Shown here: positions 1 to 12,330 of the stretch, in pieces
Layout: each line of letters starts with the position of its first letter
Numbering within the stretch: the stretch's first letter is position 1
From: Climacteris rufus
Taxonomy: Eukaryota > Chordata > Aves > Passeriformes > Climacteridae
Length of the DNA: 64,000 nt
Reading direction: 5' to 3'
Assembly (NCBI GenBank): GCA_013398175.1
Contig: VZRZ01004350.1
Location: 212,785-276,784, forward strand
Made by a program: the position numbers and the translations under genes
Notes under the pieces: model-generated
The model's input: only the letters and a program-made list of their open reading frames with translations
The model's database searches: none
Told to the model about the DNA's origin: nothing

Positions 1-3000
1 CTGGGAAGGCAGAATATCCAAGATAAGTGACTGACAGACACAAGGATTTTACGATATAAAAGAGCACTGTAAGCTCCAAAAATCAGACAGCAGTTTAGTT
101 ACTTCTTGAAGTGCACAAACTGTTCTCTCCAACATACTTAGACATCAGTATGTCATTTTTGTGCTTCTCTTCTAGAAGTTGAGAGAAAGAAATTGGTGAG
201 TTACATTAATTTCTAACCTTGCTATTTCTTTGCTACAGGTACCTTTATTATTGTGCACTATTTATTCTACTGGTAGTATCTCTTTGTTTATCCTGTGTAG
301 TAAGAAGTTTTGCTTAAATTCTGGTCTCATATGTGTTTTTTTGTGACTATTACAATAAATCAATCCATGTTGTAATAATCCTGATCAATCATAGCTAAAG
401 AACCAGAGAGAGTATGTGGTTTTGGAGTACGGGCCACTGCAAGAGAATTAAAACCCATTTAAACTCTCTCATATTCATAACATCTCCTGAACTCACTCAA
501 GTGTGTTAGGGATCAGTATATTCCAGTTTCATTCACAACATGCCATAAAAGTGCAGTAGGGAACAGTACAAATAGCAAACTCTGGATACCTAACTAGGGC
601 CAGCATAAAGTCTTTTTCCTGGATTGAGAGGGATGAAATGAAGCTGAGGATTTCAGCTACTAATAATGGAAGGCAACACAGTCTAGTTATATAATAATGG
701 TGTATAATTTCAACAACACAGTATTGTGTAAGCAACATCTCAGGAGGACAAAATGTGGAAAATTGTGTCTTGCTATTTTACATGTGCACAAGAATTTATG
801 AGTTGATACTTGACTTGGCACTGAATTGTTTCAGGAAGCAATTGACTAAGCTATTGGCAGTGACCATAACATACAGTAATTAAGTTCCAAATCTTCACAA
901 GGGGACTGAACCAAGGACCAGGGCACACAGCTTCCAGAAAAGTGATTAAAAAAACAGAAAGTTAGTTATTAACAGCCTGAAGCAGAGGTTTAGGAAAATA
1001 AAGTTAGTGGAATTGATACAGAGGCTGTTTGAAAATTTCTTGGGAGACACAAGAATACGTGTACACACTTCATGCCACAAAACAAAGAAACAAAAACTCA
1101 CGAAGTACCAAAGTCTCCATGGTTAAACATTATAGTTCAGTTAACATAAATATGCTCCCTTTGAAAATGCAAATGCACATGAAAGAAAATTACTATATCA
1201 TGAACTCTGGGCAAAATGAAGAAGAGGATGATAATGTCATTAAGGGAGTTAGGTTATAAGTTAATGCACTTGGTTTATGCTTCCAGACTTGAATTTTTCA
1301 AGGTTTCTATAGTGGATAGGTGCCAAAATGTCACTGAATTTCTGTATAATTTAAATCTTCTTTAAAATTTCATACATAGATCATTGTAATGAAAAATTAC
1401 ATGAAGAGACCTCTTTGCCTATCTTTAAAAGCAACACTGATTTTACCACTAAGAGACAAAACTGAAAGCAGTGCCAATAAACTCATATGACATCACTGTT
1501 AGTGTTAAAAAGCTCCTGATTAGGAGAAGAGAAAGCACAGTTTCTGCTGAACTTCAGCTTGTTACAATTTATTGAAATTTTTAAAGATCGAGCAGTTCTA
1601 GTCTGCGGGTTAATCATCAGGCTCCAAGTATGTTCGGAACAAGATGACATTCTCTGAACAAAGAAGTCTGTAATCTAAAATCAGAGAAACTAGGTGCACA
1701 TAAATCAAGATGGAGCAGAGTACAAGGCATCCTGGAGATACTGTTCAAACAACTTTGCAATCACAGTGTGAGGCACTACATCTCAGTCAAAAGTTAAATT
1801 CACAGTTGAAACATGCTGGACAAATGCTTGACTGGGACACCAGGGTAGTCCAGAAGCCTTGCTGGCTGGTGTTCTCCTCGAACATCTTTGAAAGAAAGAA
1901 GAACTGCTGTAAATAAAGTTATTTTTATTGAATCATAAAAGGCAGGACTGCAAAGAAGACAGCTTCCAAAATCTATTATCTTTCCATAAGAATCAGTCTA
2001 GTGAAACCAGAAGTAGTCTAAACAATTGTAGGGCACACCTTCAGATGTGTCGCTCAATAGGTAAGGAATAGGGGGACTACTGAATTATTTGCAGCATCTC
2101 AGGAAACACTACTGCAGTTTTTTTTTGCGAATCACTTGTGCTAAAGAAGTATTTACGTAACAGAAAAAGAAAAACATTGCAATATCTAATATTAAACAGG
2201 AATCCACGTTCCCTTTGAAAAGTCTAATCACATGCAGCATCCTCATTTCATATTACACAACGAACTACTGGTCCATTAAAAAAATGAAATTAACAGCAGG
2301 AAGTACTGATGTACATGGATGTACATGGAAAAACTCAAAACACAACAGCTACAAACAGCAAGCTAAAAAGAAAACTAATGGGAAGCACAAAAATCCAATG
2401 GAGTAGTCTTCTTTCTGTTCTGGCAAAAGAAGTCAAAAGGTTTAAAAAAAATAGAATAAGCTATCTTCACGGTTAATAGGACCACAACAGCAATGTTTTT
2501 ACCTATCTCCTCATTTGCCCACAGAAGCTGCTGACGTGTAACATTAGCTTGCCTATTTCTTAGGAAAGCCACTGGCAAAAACATCTCAGGGTGTCGAGGA
2601 AACTGAGGGTGCTGTAATTTGTCATCTGTGTGTATTCATTTTTTCTTGTTTGAAATCACAAGCACAGTTTACGTCTATTGGCACACACAGGAGATTTAAA
2701 AGAAAACAGAAATTAATCAAAATTAACAGTTTTCTAACTGTAGTATAAGTATACAGGCTAAGAATAGGAATGAAGAAGGCAAAATATCCCTGTCTGTAGG
2801 TTGGTGACTTTCAATATCAATTTAATGGTATGAAACCAAACAGCTACACAATTATTACTGTCAGATTCATAGGTCAGGCTCTTCACTGTGCCAAGTTTCT
2901 GCTCAGTGTGTGAAGTAAGGAGGACCACAGAGCAGTTTATTGTTCCCTGATACCACGTCTGGCCCCAGCAAACATGTAGGGCTGAAGTGCCCTGGGTCTG

Positions 3001-4500
3001 CCTTTACCTGTGCTAACAGAAACGGATATGCTCACAAGCCTTTCTTTTTCCTTACTTTGAACTACGAAAGGCAGAAAGGAAAAAGCAAGGGGTTTAGTGC
3101 AGGACTCTCCAGCCTGCCTTCCCTCTGGGTTCTTGCCAGCCTGAGAGGGTGTATGTGTGTGTCTGCATGTGCTCCAGAGTTAGATAGGGTGAAGCTTGGA
3201 AAAAGGACTAGACCTTGATGGGTAGTTGATCATATTACACATTATCAATGCCATCAAAAAGACAGAAAACTGCTGTGGGTTAAGTATTTAATTATGGAGG
3301 TGTTATTTATATGACTAAGATTTTAAAAAGCATGTCCAATTCCAAAGTGTTGCCTGCAACCTGTTGTCTTGGATTTAAAACCAGACTGTTTGTATGTGGA
3401 AGGTTTTAAATCATCAATTTAAATTTCAGTGATAGATTCTCTAACAAAGGCAGAATAGAAAACACTCCTTCCCTTTTGATTTACTAAGTTTTGTTAATAA
3501 TTGATTTGAATCCCACAGTTATCTGTGTTTCAAAGGTAAGGGTCTGCCTTAAGATATGAGAATCTGCAGCTGCATATTCTCTTCTTAAGTCATAATCTTG
3601 ACTGTTACCCAGTGAGCAGTTGTTCTTCCATAACACACTACTCCAGGAAAGTCCATCAGGTTTTTTTTTCCTATAATGTTGGCTAATCTTCCTTTGAAAT
3701 AAAAAACTTCATTATCCTTCTCCAACAGTTTTCTCTTGAATTTCAAGTTTGCAATTGCAAAATAGTGTGCTATACTTTTCTCCTCTTCCATAGTTCCATA
3801 GTTCCATAAACTGCACTAATTTTGCTAAACTTCAGTTGTTCCCCAGTTCAGTTCATTACATGACTTAATGCTGGGACAGCAAGAAGGCAAGAATGACCAG
3901 TATCTCACTGACAACAGTGTGGTCTATGGACTAGGATGTCAAATAGCCCTGTGGTAAAATTACTGAACTGGAATTTACAACCTGAATTAGGCATTCTGGC
4001 AGTGCCTTATTAGAGTCTTACTAAAATTCAAGCATCCAGGAATTATGAGTCAGTTCTCCCCCAGTTCTGAAAAAGGCATCATGTGTGACCATGGCCAAAC
4101 AATTTATTCCCTTTGAACTTGCTTCCTACCAGTTCATTGGCAATAGCAGAACTCGTGTCCCTCGCACTAATGTTTTAAGGATTACATTATTTGTGCTTGT
4201 AAAGCACTCAGGCATAACAGCAAATACTGGTGGAAGTCTCCAAAGGTTTTCAGCTCGTAGATGATCCACAGGTTTCATCCTTTACCTCTTGAGGGCCATG
4301 AGTGCACCATCAGCACAAATAACACAAAGTTTTGGCATTAGCATCAGAAAGCTATTACCTCTCTCTTTTAGAGTATTTACTCATGCATTGGGGCCAGTCT
4401 AGGAACTGGTCCTGATGCAAGCATGCAGCATGGGAAATTATAAAATAAGGACTCTCCTTTCCCCTTCTTCAACAAGTGATAAGTTTTAGACAGTAAAACA

Positions 4501-4700
4501 GTTAGGCCTAGTGGTTAGGGCAAAGTGCCAAGGAAAACCAAACAGGAAAACCAAGGCACAAGGAAACTGAAGCAAAATGCAAGCAGAGTACCAGCAAGGA
4601 TCATGACAGAAATTAGAAAATTATGTACCACTGAAGCAAATCCCGGCAAAGGCACACAGCCAAGAAAAATGGCAAGGAAGAGACTTGAACAGCAATTGTT
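4501..4700 (+). repeat. Possible ancient MIR-like SINE relic
   Basis: Two short stretches resemble the conserved core of MIR elements: GGAAACTGAAGCA near 4562 and GGCACACAGCCAAGAAAAATG followed by GACTTGAAC near 4651-4690. They are embedded in an otherwise unalignable region of CA8 intron 3. The similarity is weak and by eye only. The 121-codon open frame across this region (4525-4890) has no family resemblance and I do not call it a gene. Confidence 0.25.
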
Positions 4701-7700
4701 GTTAAGTTCAAAATTAGGTTTAAATCCCCTTCAGAAATCCTGTCTTCTAAGAAACTACACACACTCCTCCCACAGCAAAGAGTTAAGTAGCCATTCTGCC
4801 AGAACTGGGAACAGAGCTTGCAGTAAGGGTTGTCTGATAGCACCCTCTCTATCCATGAGTACAAGCACTGTCACTAAGATATTTGTGTGAGAAAGTAAAG
4901 TAAGGAGAAGGCAAAGTTGTAACTCTTTTCAAGGAATGGAAAAGAAGTACATATTCTTAAGAAGTGTGAGAGGCTATACTTTGCTACCACAGACAGGGTT
5001 TGCTTAGAGGTCTTCTGTCCAAGGTCATGTGCCTGCCTCCACAAGGATGCAGTGACACCAGATACGCTGTGACTGAATCTGAATTGCATCTTAGCTCAGC
5101 ACAGCTGCAAGAAAATTCGATGCAAAACATCTATTACAGGCAAAGTGCGAAGACTGCCTGCAGCTTCTGGCAGAACTAAACCAATAAACTTGGATTAGAT
5201 GGAACAGGGAGCCCAGAGAAGGGCTCCCATCTTGAGTCACTCGTCAATTTCTTCTCATTTTCTTTTCCTTCACCGAACTTTTCTCCACTTCCAATTTTTT
5301 TCCTTAGAAGAGTTTGTCCTATACTGTTCAGTCATTTGTAGTTCAAATAATTTATTTCTTCAATGAATACTGAAATTCTCCATCTTGGCAGATGTTACAA
5401 ATCACAGATGATTGCAACTACCACCTCAAAACTGACTGAGGTGCATATGGGCCACAATGTTTCTCCACACAAAACTCATTGTAAATGACTCTTAAAAAAC
5501 AGACAAAAGGATAAAGAGGCTTCAGTATACATTGTTACAGCCATTTTTCTTTGAGCTGGTGTCTGGCAGCTTGTACACCTACCACAATCCAATAAATATA
5601 TTGCAGATTTTGCACAGAAGGGATATCACATTTGCTACGTCTAAAGATGTGTACACTTCTTCCACAGAGCTTAACCGAGAACTTTTTCAGGTGTTAGACA
5701 AGATAAAAGCATAGTGTGTGGTGGTAAATCAGCCCAATTCTGCACCTGCTTTCAGGAATTCACAATACAAAGCACACAGGTGCATTCCTGAAAAATTAAA
5801 ACTATATGTGGCTGAGCAAAACAAGGGCTAATTGTATTGGCTCATATTGGCAAATTACCCAGAAACAAAGTATACTTCAGAGACTGCATGTGCTTACTTA
5901 GGTCAAATTAACCCTCAACAACAATAAAAATATAACACTGAAAGAACTTAGCACTAGCAATCTCAGGGGTCATAAGCTGGTTGTGTGTGCTTTTACAATG
6001 ATAGTAGTTTTTCCTTTATCTTGTTCCTAGTTTCTTGTTTCCCTGTATATTGGGAAGGGACAAAGACCTCACATCTTTGTCCCACTACAAAAAAATCCAA
6101 ACAGAAGTCACATCAGTTAGGGGATCACAGAGTGTATGGTACATAGAAAAATGCAGGAAACTACTTAAACACCTGCATATTTGGGACTAGGATCCCACCT
6201 AACACCATTCACTGACAGTTTTGGAATTGGTGTTAAGATCAATTTTGCCCATGGAGTGCTGTATAAAGTACTATTATTGTTATGTTTCTACATAGCACCT
6301 ACACAACATGTAAAAAATTGCTTTTGTATAAATCACTGAGATTTAGAAAACAAAACTGAAAACATCTGTTTAAACATTGGCATGATTTTCCAGTGTTTTT
6401 CCACAATTCTGTCCTCAAAAATTAGATACTGTCCAATGAAAATATCTACTTTAAACAATTATTAGTCTGTTATTCACAACCAGTCAAGGATATAGCTATT
6501 ACATGAATGTCATCACTTCGTTATAAGGCACACTGTGTTTATTCACAGCTAAGAGTGTTCACCTGCAATGATTCCAAAATTTAGATGATTGTCCAAGCCT
6601 TTTAGTAACAAGTTAATTTTCCACCAGAAAACTTGGACAATTTCTCAGCAGAGTTCCAGACCTCAGCACGATGCTACGTAAACTCTTCTGGAATCTGTTC
6701 TTTTTGCCTCCTGTTGAATTCATGACTGCCTAGGCAAGATATTCTTCATTCACAGGTCTTGTGCTGCCAGTAGAACTGCAATTAATTATTTTTTTCACAA
6801 GCAGGCAATCAATGCAATCAACTAAGGTGACAGGATTTACTCCTTGGTTTAAAGCTTATCTTTTAGGGTTTATTACCTGGATCATAGTCCTATTAAAGAA
6901 AGTACTGTCATCAAGGATTAAATTCCACTTGTCATTCATACCTACCCAGTCCTTCTGAAGCATGTAAGTCTCTGCATAAAGAGGGAGAGACACCCTGACA
7001 TGCACACTGTCTCCTTCCCTTACAATTACAAACACTCTGGTTTATTTTTTAGCCCAAATAAGCTAATAAGAAAATTATTAAAACAGACAACAAGGTTTAA
7101 CAGCACTGGCAAAGAATATTAAATGTTGGCAAAAAATAAATTGCCATGTTGAAAACATGATATCTTCTCTCAAGAAATGCCATAAAAGGGATGCACAGTG
7201 TGCAGATACCTGATTTCAGAGACAGGCACAGAGAAAACCCCATGCTGAAGATTGTAACGACTTGAATAGATAAGTGTAATGTTAACAGCCTAGCCTGAAG
7301 CCCTAAAGCTGTAACTTTGTTTGATGAGTTCTTCAGGCACCATTTCTTGTGAACAATGGAAAACTTCATGGTTTAAATCAAATTGAGGGTAGGATATGTG
7401 TTTTGCATTATGTTACCTTCACTGGAGCAGGTATTTCAGTGACTCAGAAAGAGTCTACAGAATTAATTAGTCTGCTCTTCATTATGTAACAGAAAGTAAC
7501 GGCTTTTATTCCTGTACAGAACTGATCCTGGTCCTTCCAACAACTGGATTTTCTTCTGTTCTACTCAAAAAATGTAGGACGGACAATAATAGTTTTTAAT
7601 CTTCCTGCACATCTTGGAAACATTTTTTAAATGATTTTCTGCCAACCCACTTCTTCTGAGAGCTTTCACATGGTTCACAGCTAACGTAATCCTACATTTT

Positions 7701-9662
7701 AAAGAGGATGGATTACAGAGAATTATCCTCCTGGTTACATTGCAAGTGATGAAAGGAACCTTTTTATTTCCTGTGATACAGTTTTATTTCAGAGCAGCAG
7801 CCTGGAAACAACTGTGCCATTATGGTCACTTTGTGCCTTTGGTCACACCATCACTTGAGTAACTAAGAGGAAGAGACACTTTTAAGGCATATTTTTCTGT
7901 TTCCCTTCATTTCAGAAGTAGTGAAAACATTTTTTTTTTTAATAAACCAGTATTGATGTGATCATGTGATTTACTTTCTCCTGTTGGCTTTCACTTCTTT
8001 TTTGACTGTAAGTTCATTCAGCCTGGCACTATAATATGCTGTGTTTATACAAAGATCAGATACAGTGGGAATCCATTTTTAGCTGCTCCCATTTCACTTT
8101 GTTAACAACAAAAATAAATAGCAGGAATTTGCTATTCCTGTCCTCCTCTATATCCCTGTTATACATCAAAGGTAAGGAAAAGAGTCAGTTTCATTAGTTC
8201 TTCGTTTGCTTTCCCTCCTTCTCCAACCCATACTCTCGGCATGAAGGAGGGGAATAAATATGCCAAATAGTTCCTCTCTTTCCTACACCTAAATCAGGTT
8301 CAGGTAAATCACATGTGTAAGTGTGAATTTCACTATTCTGTGGAAATGTGTGCTGTAAAGCTCATTTGGTACCCTGTTTCATTTGCTGGCAAAAAACAGT
8401 CTCTCAATGTTAAGACCGATGCCAAACATTTAGCATGTGGTGGCCAAAATAACTTTGGCCAAAAGGCAAAGTAACACTGTTTTACATGCAGTAGAAGTAT
8501 TTGGTGAGAAAGATTTATGGAGCCTTCATGCTCTTGTTTTCATGGAAAAGACAGAGGAGGTATGTACAGCCATCTGCTTTTCCTTGGTTTAAAAAGAGGT
8601 GTTACAGTATTTACCTTTGACAACTATTTATTGTTTCGTCCTGTTTTCCTGACTTACTGCAAACATAGATTTTCCAATGAAAACTAAAACACTGGCATAT
8701 CACTGTCTACATTCTGGTTTCTTCAGTCAAGGAAGGTAGAAAACACATCTTTGCTGAACCTCACATAAAAATAAAAAACCCAAGGAATTCAGCCTCCAAG
8801 CCACATGAACAACACCTTTTAACAGTGTGAATTACTTCAAGAAGCTGTTCCAGAAGTTACATAAGCTTTGTAGTTTAACCAATCTCACCATAAACCTATA
8901 TATCCTAACCACATGCAAAAGCCCCAGCTGTATTGTAAGAAATAATGGGTTTTTGCACTAAGAGACAGGGGATATTACCCAATTAATACAGGTTATTGCC
9001 TAACTTTTATAAAGAAGTTATGGTACCAAAGACGAAGAGACTAAGGAAGCAATTGAAGACTGGTCTTCCAAACTTTGAAAAAATAACACTCTTTCAAATT
9101 TTTCCTTTACAAAGCTCATTGCGCTGATAATCTGAAGCTGTTCCACAACTATTTGGTCCAATGTAATAAAGTAAAGCCATATAATCTTCAGTCCTAAAAA
9201 AAACAGATTGCTGCTTCAGTCAATAATTAGCCCTAGACAGTCATCTCAGATGTCTTCAAACTAAAAGCTGGTTTTTGTAGAACTGCTTAGGTTTTATAAT
9301 AGTGCAAGAAAGTTTGTAATCTAGGCCAAGTTTGTTGTGTTGTTAATATAACCACTTAAACCAATCACTTCTATTTTTGTATTACTGCTTATCCCCTTGA
9401 CTTGTCTTCCACTCACAAAGAGAAGAGAATCCTTATCATTTGCCACGGAAATAATTTCTAGTTCCTTAGGAAAATGTCCTACTGGATTTGCTCCGCTTGA
9501 AAAAGACCCAAATTTATGCAGTTGGTGCTCAATATATTTCTAGGCATGCATTGGCACATGAACAACTGCCAGTTTATTTTGTATGAAAGCATAAACTACA
9601 CCAGATTGCTTGGATGTAGCCAAAATAGGCATCACTTGCTGTAACTAACTGTTCAGTAACTA

Positions 9663-9801
9663 ATAAACTTAGGTCAGTTGGTGAGAGGATGGTGTTAATA
9701 ACACCAAGACTGTGGGATCAATCCCCATACAGGCCATTTACGTAAATTGGACTCAATTATCCTTGTGGGTTCCCTCCAAGTCAGGATATTCTGTGTATCT
9801 G
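9663..9801 (+). mobile_element. tRNA-Ile-derived SINE with CR1-type tail (TguSINE1-like)
   Basis: Bases 9663-9736 align without indels over 74 nt to vertebrate tRNA-Ile(AAU). The D-arm TCAGTTGGT, the anticodon region GTTAATAAC (anticodon AAT kept) and a T-arm GGGATCAATCCCC are all recognisable. The 5' strand of the acceptor stem is destroyed, and the B box carries two changes from GGTTCGAATCC. Immediately 3' is a tail, TGGACTCAATTATCCTTGTG...CAGGATATTCTGTG, that matches the 3' end of CR1 elements and would have allowed mobilisation by CR1 reverse transcriptase. This head-plus-tail arrangement is that of TguSINE1 described from songbirds. It lies in CA8 intron 3, antisense to the gene. An alternative is a tRNA pseudogene beside a CR1 tail, but the tight junction favours a SINE. 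Confidence 0.75.
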
Positions 9802-10946
9802 CAAAACCCAGTGAAAATCAAGCCAAATATACATTCTGAATATGATCATTTCCAACAACTGTATAAACCAATGCCAGTGTCAAAAGCTAAGAAAATAAGA
9901 TTTCCTGGTCCCTTGATCAAAATAATTATTTAAAAAAATCTAAAAAAAAAATGATGGGTCTATGCCTGGAATGGAAACAGCACATCTTCTATTCTGGAGT
10001 CTCAGGTGTACTACATAAACATTTATAGTGGCCACAAGCACCTGTTCTATTATTGCTCAAGTATAATATTTGATTTGGACAATTTGAGAGGGAATTAATA
10101 TAACAGCTCTTTGTGCATATAGCAGAAAGAAATGCACCACATCTGTCAAAAAAACCGCTCTGCACTTTCTTGCAACGTGGGGTAGAAGATGAAGAACTGG
10201 CCATTTTCTGCCATAAGAACTGATCTGTTTACAAAATGAAACATTCACACTGTACTTAAAGTGTATTATGAGTCCCTTTTTTTCTGATAGAGAATTTTTG
10301 CATCATTAATTATTTCTTGGAAATCAGTTTAGTTGAAAGCTGCTCAGATGTAGAAAACAGCAAAACACTGGCTTACCTCCAGGTGATATTCTTCAACTGT
10401 GCCAGAATTCTGTTTGTGCAGCTGCTGTGCTGCTTTTAAAGTAGGTGAAGAATGAAATCCCTTCATGACTGATTAAGTTTGTTGTTTTGTATCTCTGGGT
10501 CAAGCATATTTTTCTCTGGACTGATCTGGAGTAGATAATCCTGGGGTTTCTCCAGATTATCATAGACTGTTCCCACATACCACCAAGACTGTTTGCAAGA
10601 GATCCATAATGAACAAAGAGACAGGAAACCCTGATAGACTCCCAAGTAAATTTCTCAACATAGTTCATATGAATATTTCTTGACCACCACATGCTGGAAG
10701 TGCCTTGAGGAAAAACACTAAGCAGAGCTATTTCGTAATGTATTGTCTACTTTCTGCCTCAAGGGAACACTGCAGTATCCTAAAGGTCTTATTGCCCCTA
10801 AATCATGTGCAATATAATATGCTAAGTAACCAGGATGCAGAAGTCATTCCCTTGTTTTCCCTTTGGTTGATGAGCCTTACCCATTCAAGCAGCTCTGCAT
10901 TTCCAGGACCTGCCTGGAATCAATCTGCAAAGGGGATCTACATATA

Positions 10947-11045
10947 GATGTGGCACTCAGGGTCATGGGGAGGACTTGGCAGTGTTAGGTTTATGGTTGG
11001 TCTTGTTGATCTTAAAGGTCTTTTCCAAGCAAAATGATTCTATAG
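10947..11045 (+). mobile_element. CR1 LINE, short 3' end fragment
   Basis: About 100 bp matching the 3' terminus of an avian CR1: GTGGCACTCAGGGTCATGG, then a GGTTGG..TTGTTGATCTTAAAGG segment, ending AATGATTCTATAG. Severely 5' truncated, as is usual for CR1, with no coding remnant. It lies in CA8 intron 3, antisense to the gene. Confidence 0.75.
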
Positions 11046-12205
11046 TCTCACCTACACCTGCAAATCCCCTATGAGTGTGTTTATGTATGGGGGATTTTGA
11101 TGGACAAAATAGCAAATAGCAGAGACCAAAATCTGACCTACAACTCTTAAAGAGAACAACCCTAAGAATTAGATTGATTATTTAAGTCCACAAGGTTTTT
11201 ACACTTAGTTCTGCAGTAGTTGCTTTAATATTCTTTAATATTTTTATATTCTTTTCTATAAAGTGGTTCTATTCCAGTAGTCAGGCACTCATGAATAGTA
11301 CCATAATAAATTTCCTAGCACTGAAAAAAGTGAAAAAAAGAAACAGAGTTTCAGACTCATAAGGGATTATGACAGATAAATACAGAAAAAATAACTTAAA
11401 GAACTCTGAAAAATCTGGGTTTCTTTAAAACAAATAGTGCACAACAAATGAAATAAAAGATGTAAAGCTGAAGTTACCCAATATCAGGGTTGGTGTCTGT
11501 TAAAACTAGTCTTGCAGCTCAGGGTCTAAGGGATACTCCAAGCCACTCCTTGACAAGTGAAAGCAATGGGACAGTGGGAAGTGAAGTGATACAAAAAAAA
11601 CACTGCTGAAGGGCAAGAGAATAGGACCGAGCATTTTGGGTTGCCTATGACACGAACCCCCATAAGCAGCTGAATCTTTTCAGACTGCATTATCACTTTG
11701 CTTGTATTTCAAAATCTTGTCATTCTTTGAGATCTTGCAAAACATACACAGGACTGTCACATAATCTTCAATTTTCAAGTATGTAAAGCCATTTCAGGAA
11801 CAAATTGCTCTACACTTACTCCAAATTGACCTAAATTGTTATTACTCACCATGGAAATATTTCCAGTGGCTAGTTCTCCCCATCTATAGCTATTAGTCAA
11901 GGTGACACAGGAAGTGTTGAAATGGCAGATCTTGTTAGAACACTAATAAGAAAGAAGTTAATAATTCTGCAAGTTAACTTTACGACCAATTAATCATACG
12001 GTGTGATGAGTGCTGGAGGCATTCTATTCCAGATGCATATCCTAATTTACCTGCACTAAAGCACACCTCAGAAAGATAGCTTTGTGGTTGAAATATAAAG
12101 CATGCTGAGCTAAAAGAAAGTCTCTTTTGGACTACCAGGAATTCAGGCTATGAAATAAAATCTTTTGCATTTCAAGGGTGTTATACAATGCAGTGTCACT
12201 CTTAC

Positions 12206-12330
12206 CTCCATGGGAAAGGCCTTAAAATTAACTGTGTGCTCAGAACCACGCTGGTTTTCTCTCCCCCAGTGAAATCGAACATCGTGTAGTTCAAACTCAT
12301 GTCCCCGAGGTAGTGGCCCCCCTATTAACA
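12206..12330 (-). CDS. CA8: CA8 exon 3
   Basis: Minus-strand exon of 125 bp coding for about residues 98-139 by human numbering. It reads VLIGGPLPRGHEFEL, HDVRFHWGRENQRGSEH and TVNFKAFPME. In catalytic carbonic anhydrases the corresponding motif is FHFHWG, where two His residues bind zinc (His94 and His96). Here the first is Arg (VRFHWG), the hallmark substitution (human Arg116) that makes CA8 unable to hydrate carbon dioxide; the second His is kept. The acceptor is a long pyrimidine tract ending TTTCCCAG and the donor is ATGGAG|GTAAGA. The exon starts with two bases completing the codon begun in exon 2 and ends on a codon boundary, so the next exon must start in phase 0 (human continues LHLIHWNS). 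That next exon is not visible in the remaining 12.2 kb. Confidence 0.96.

Larger units (their letters stand above)
1..12205 (-). other. CA8: CA8 intron 3, running off the left end
   Basis: Begins with GTAAGA at 12205. No exon encoding the expected continuation (LHLIHWNS..., then ...GIAIIALFVQ) was found on the minus strand down to position 1, so at least 12.2 kb belongs to this intron or, less likely, the exon is missing from the assembly. Contents: TguSINE1-like SINE (9663-9801), CR1 3' end (10947-11045), possible MIR-like relic (about 4501-4700), and otherwise AT-rich sequence in which I see nothing supportable. In particular 1-4500, 4700-9660 and 11046-12200 hold no recognisable gene or repeat. 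Confidence 0.75.

Noticed and set aside
4525..4890. 121-codon plus-strand open frame
   Set aside because: Lys- and Arg-rich by base composition, overlaps a possible MIR-like relic, and lies antisense within CA8 intron 3; no known domain.
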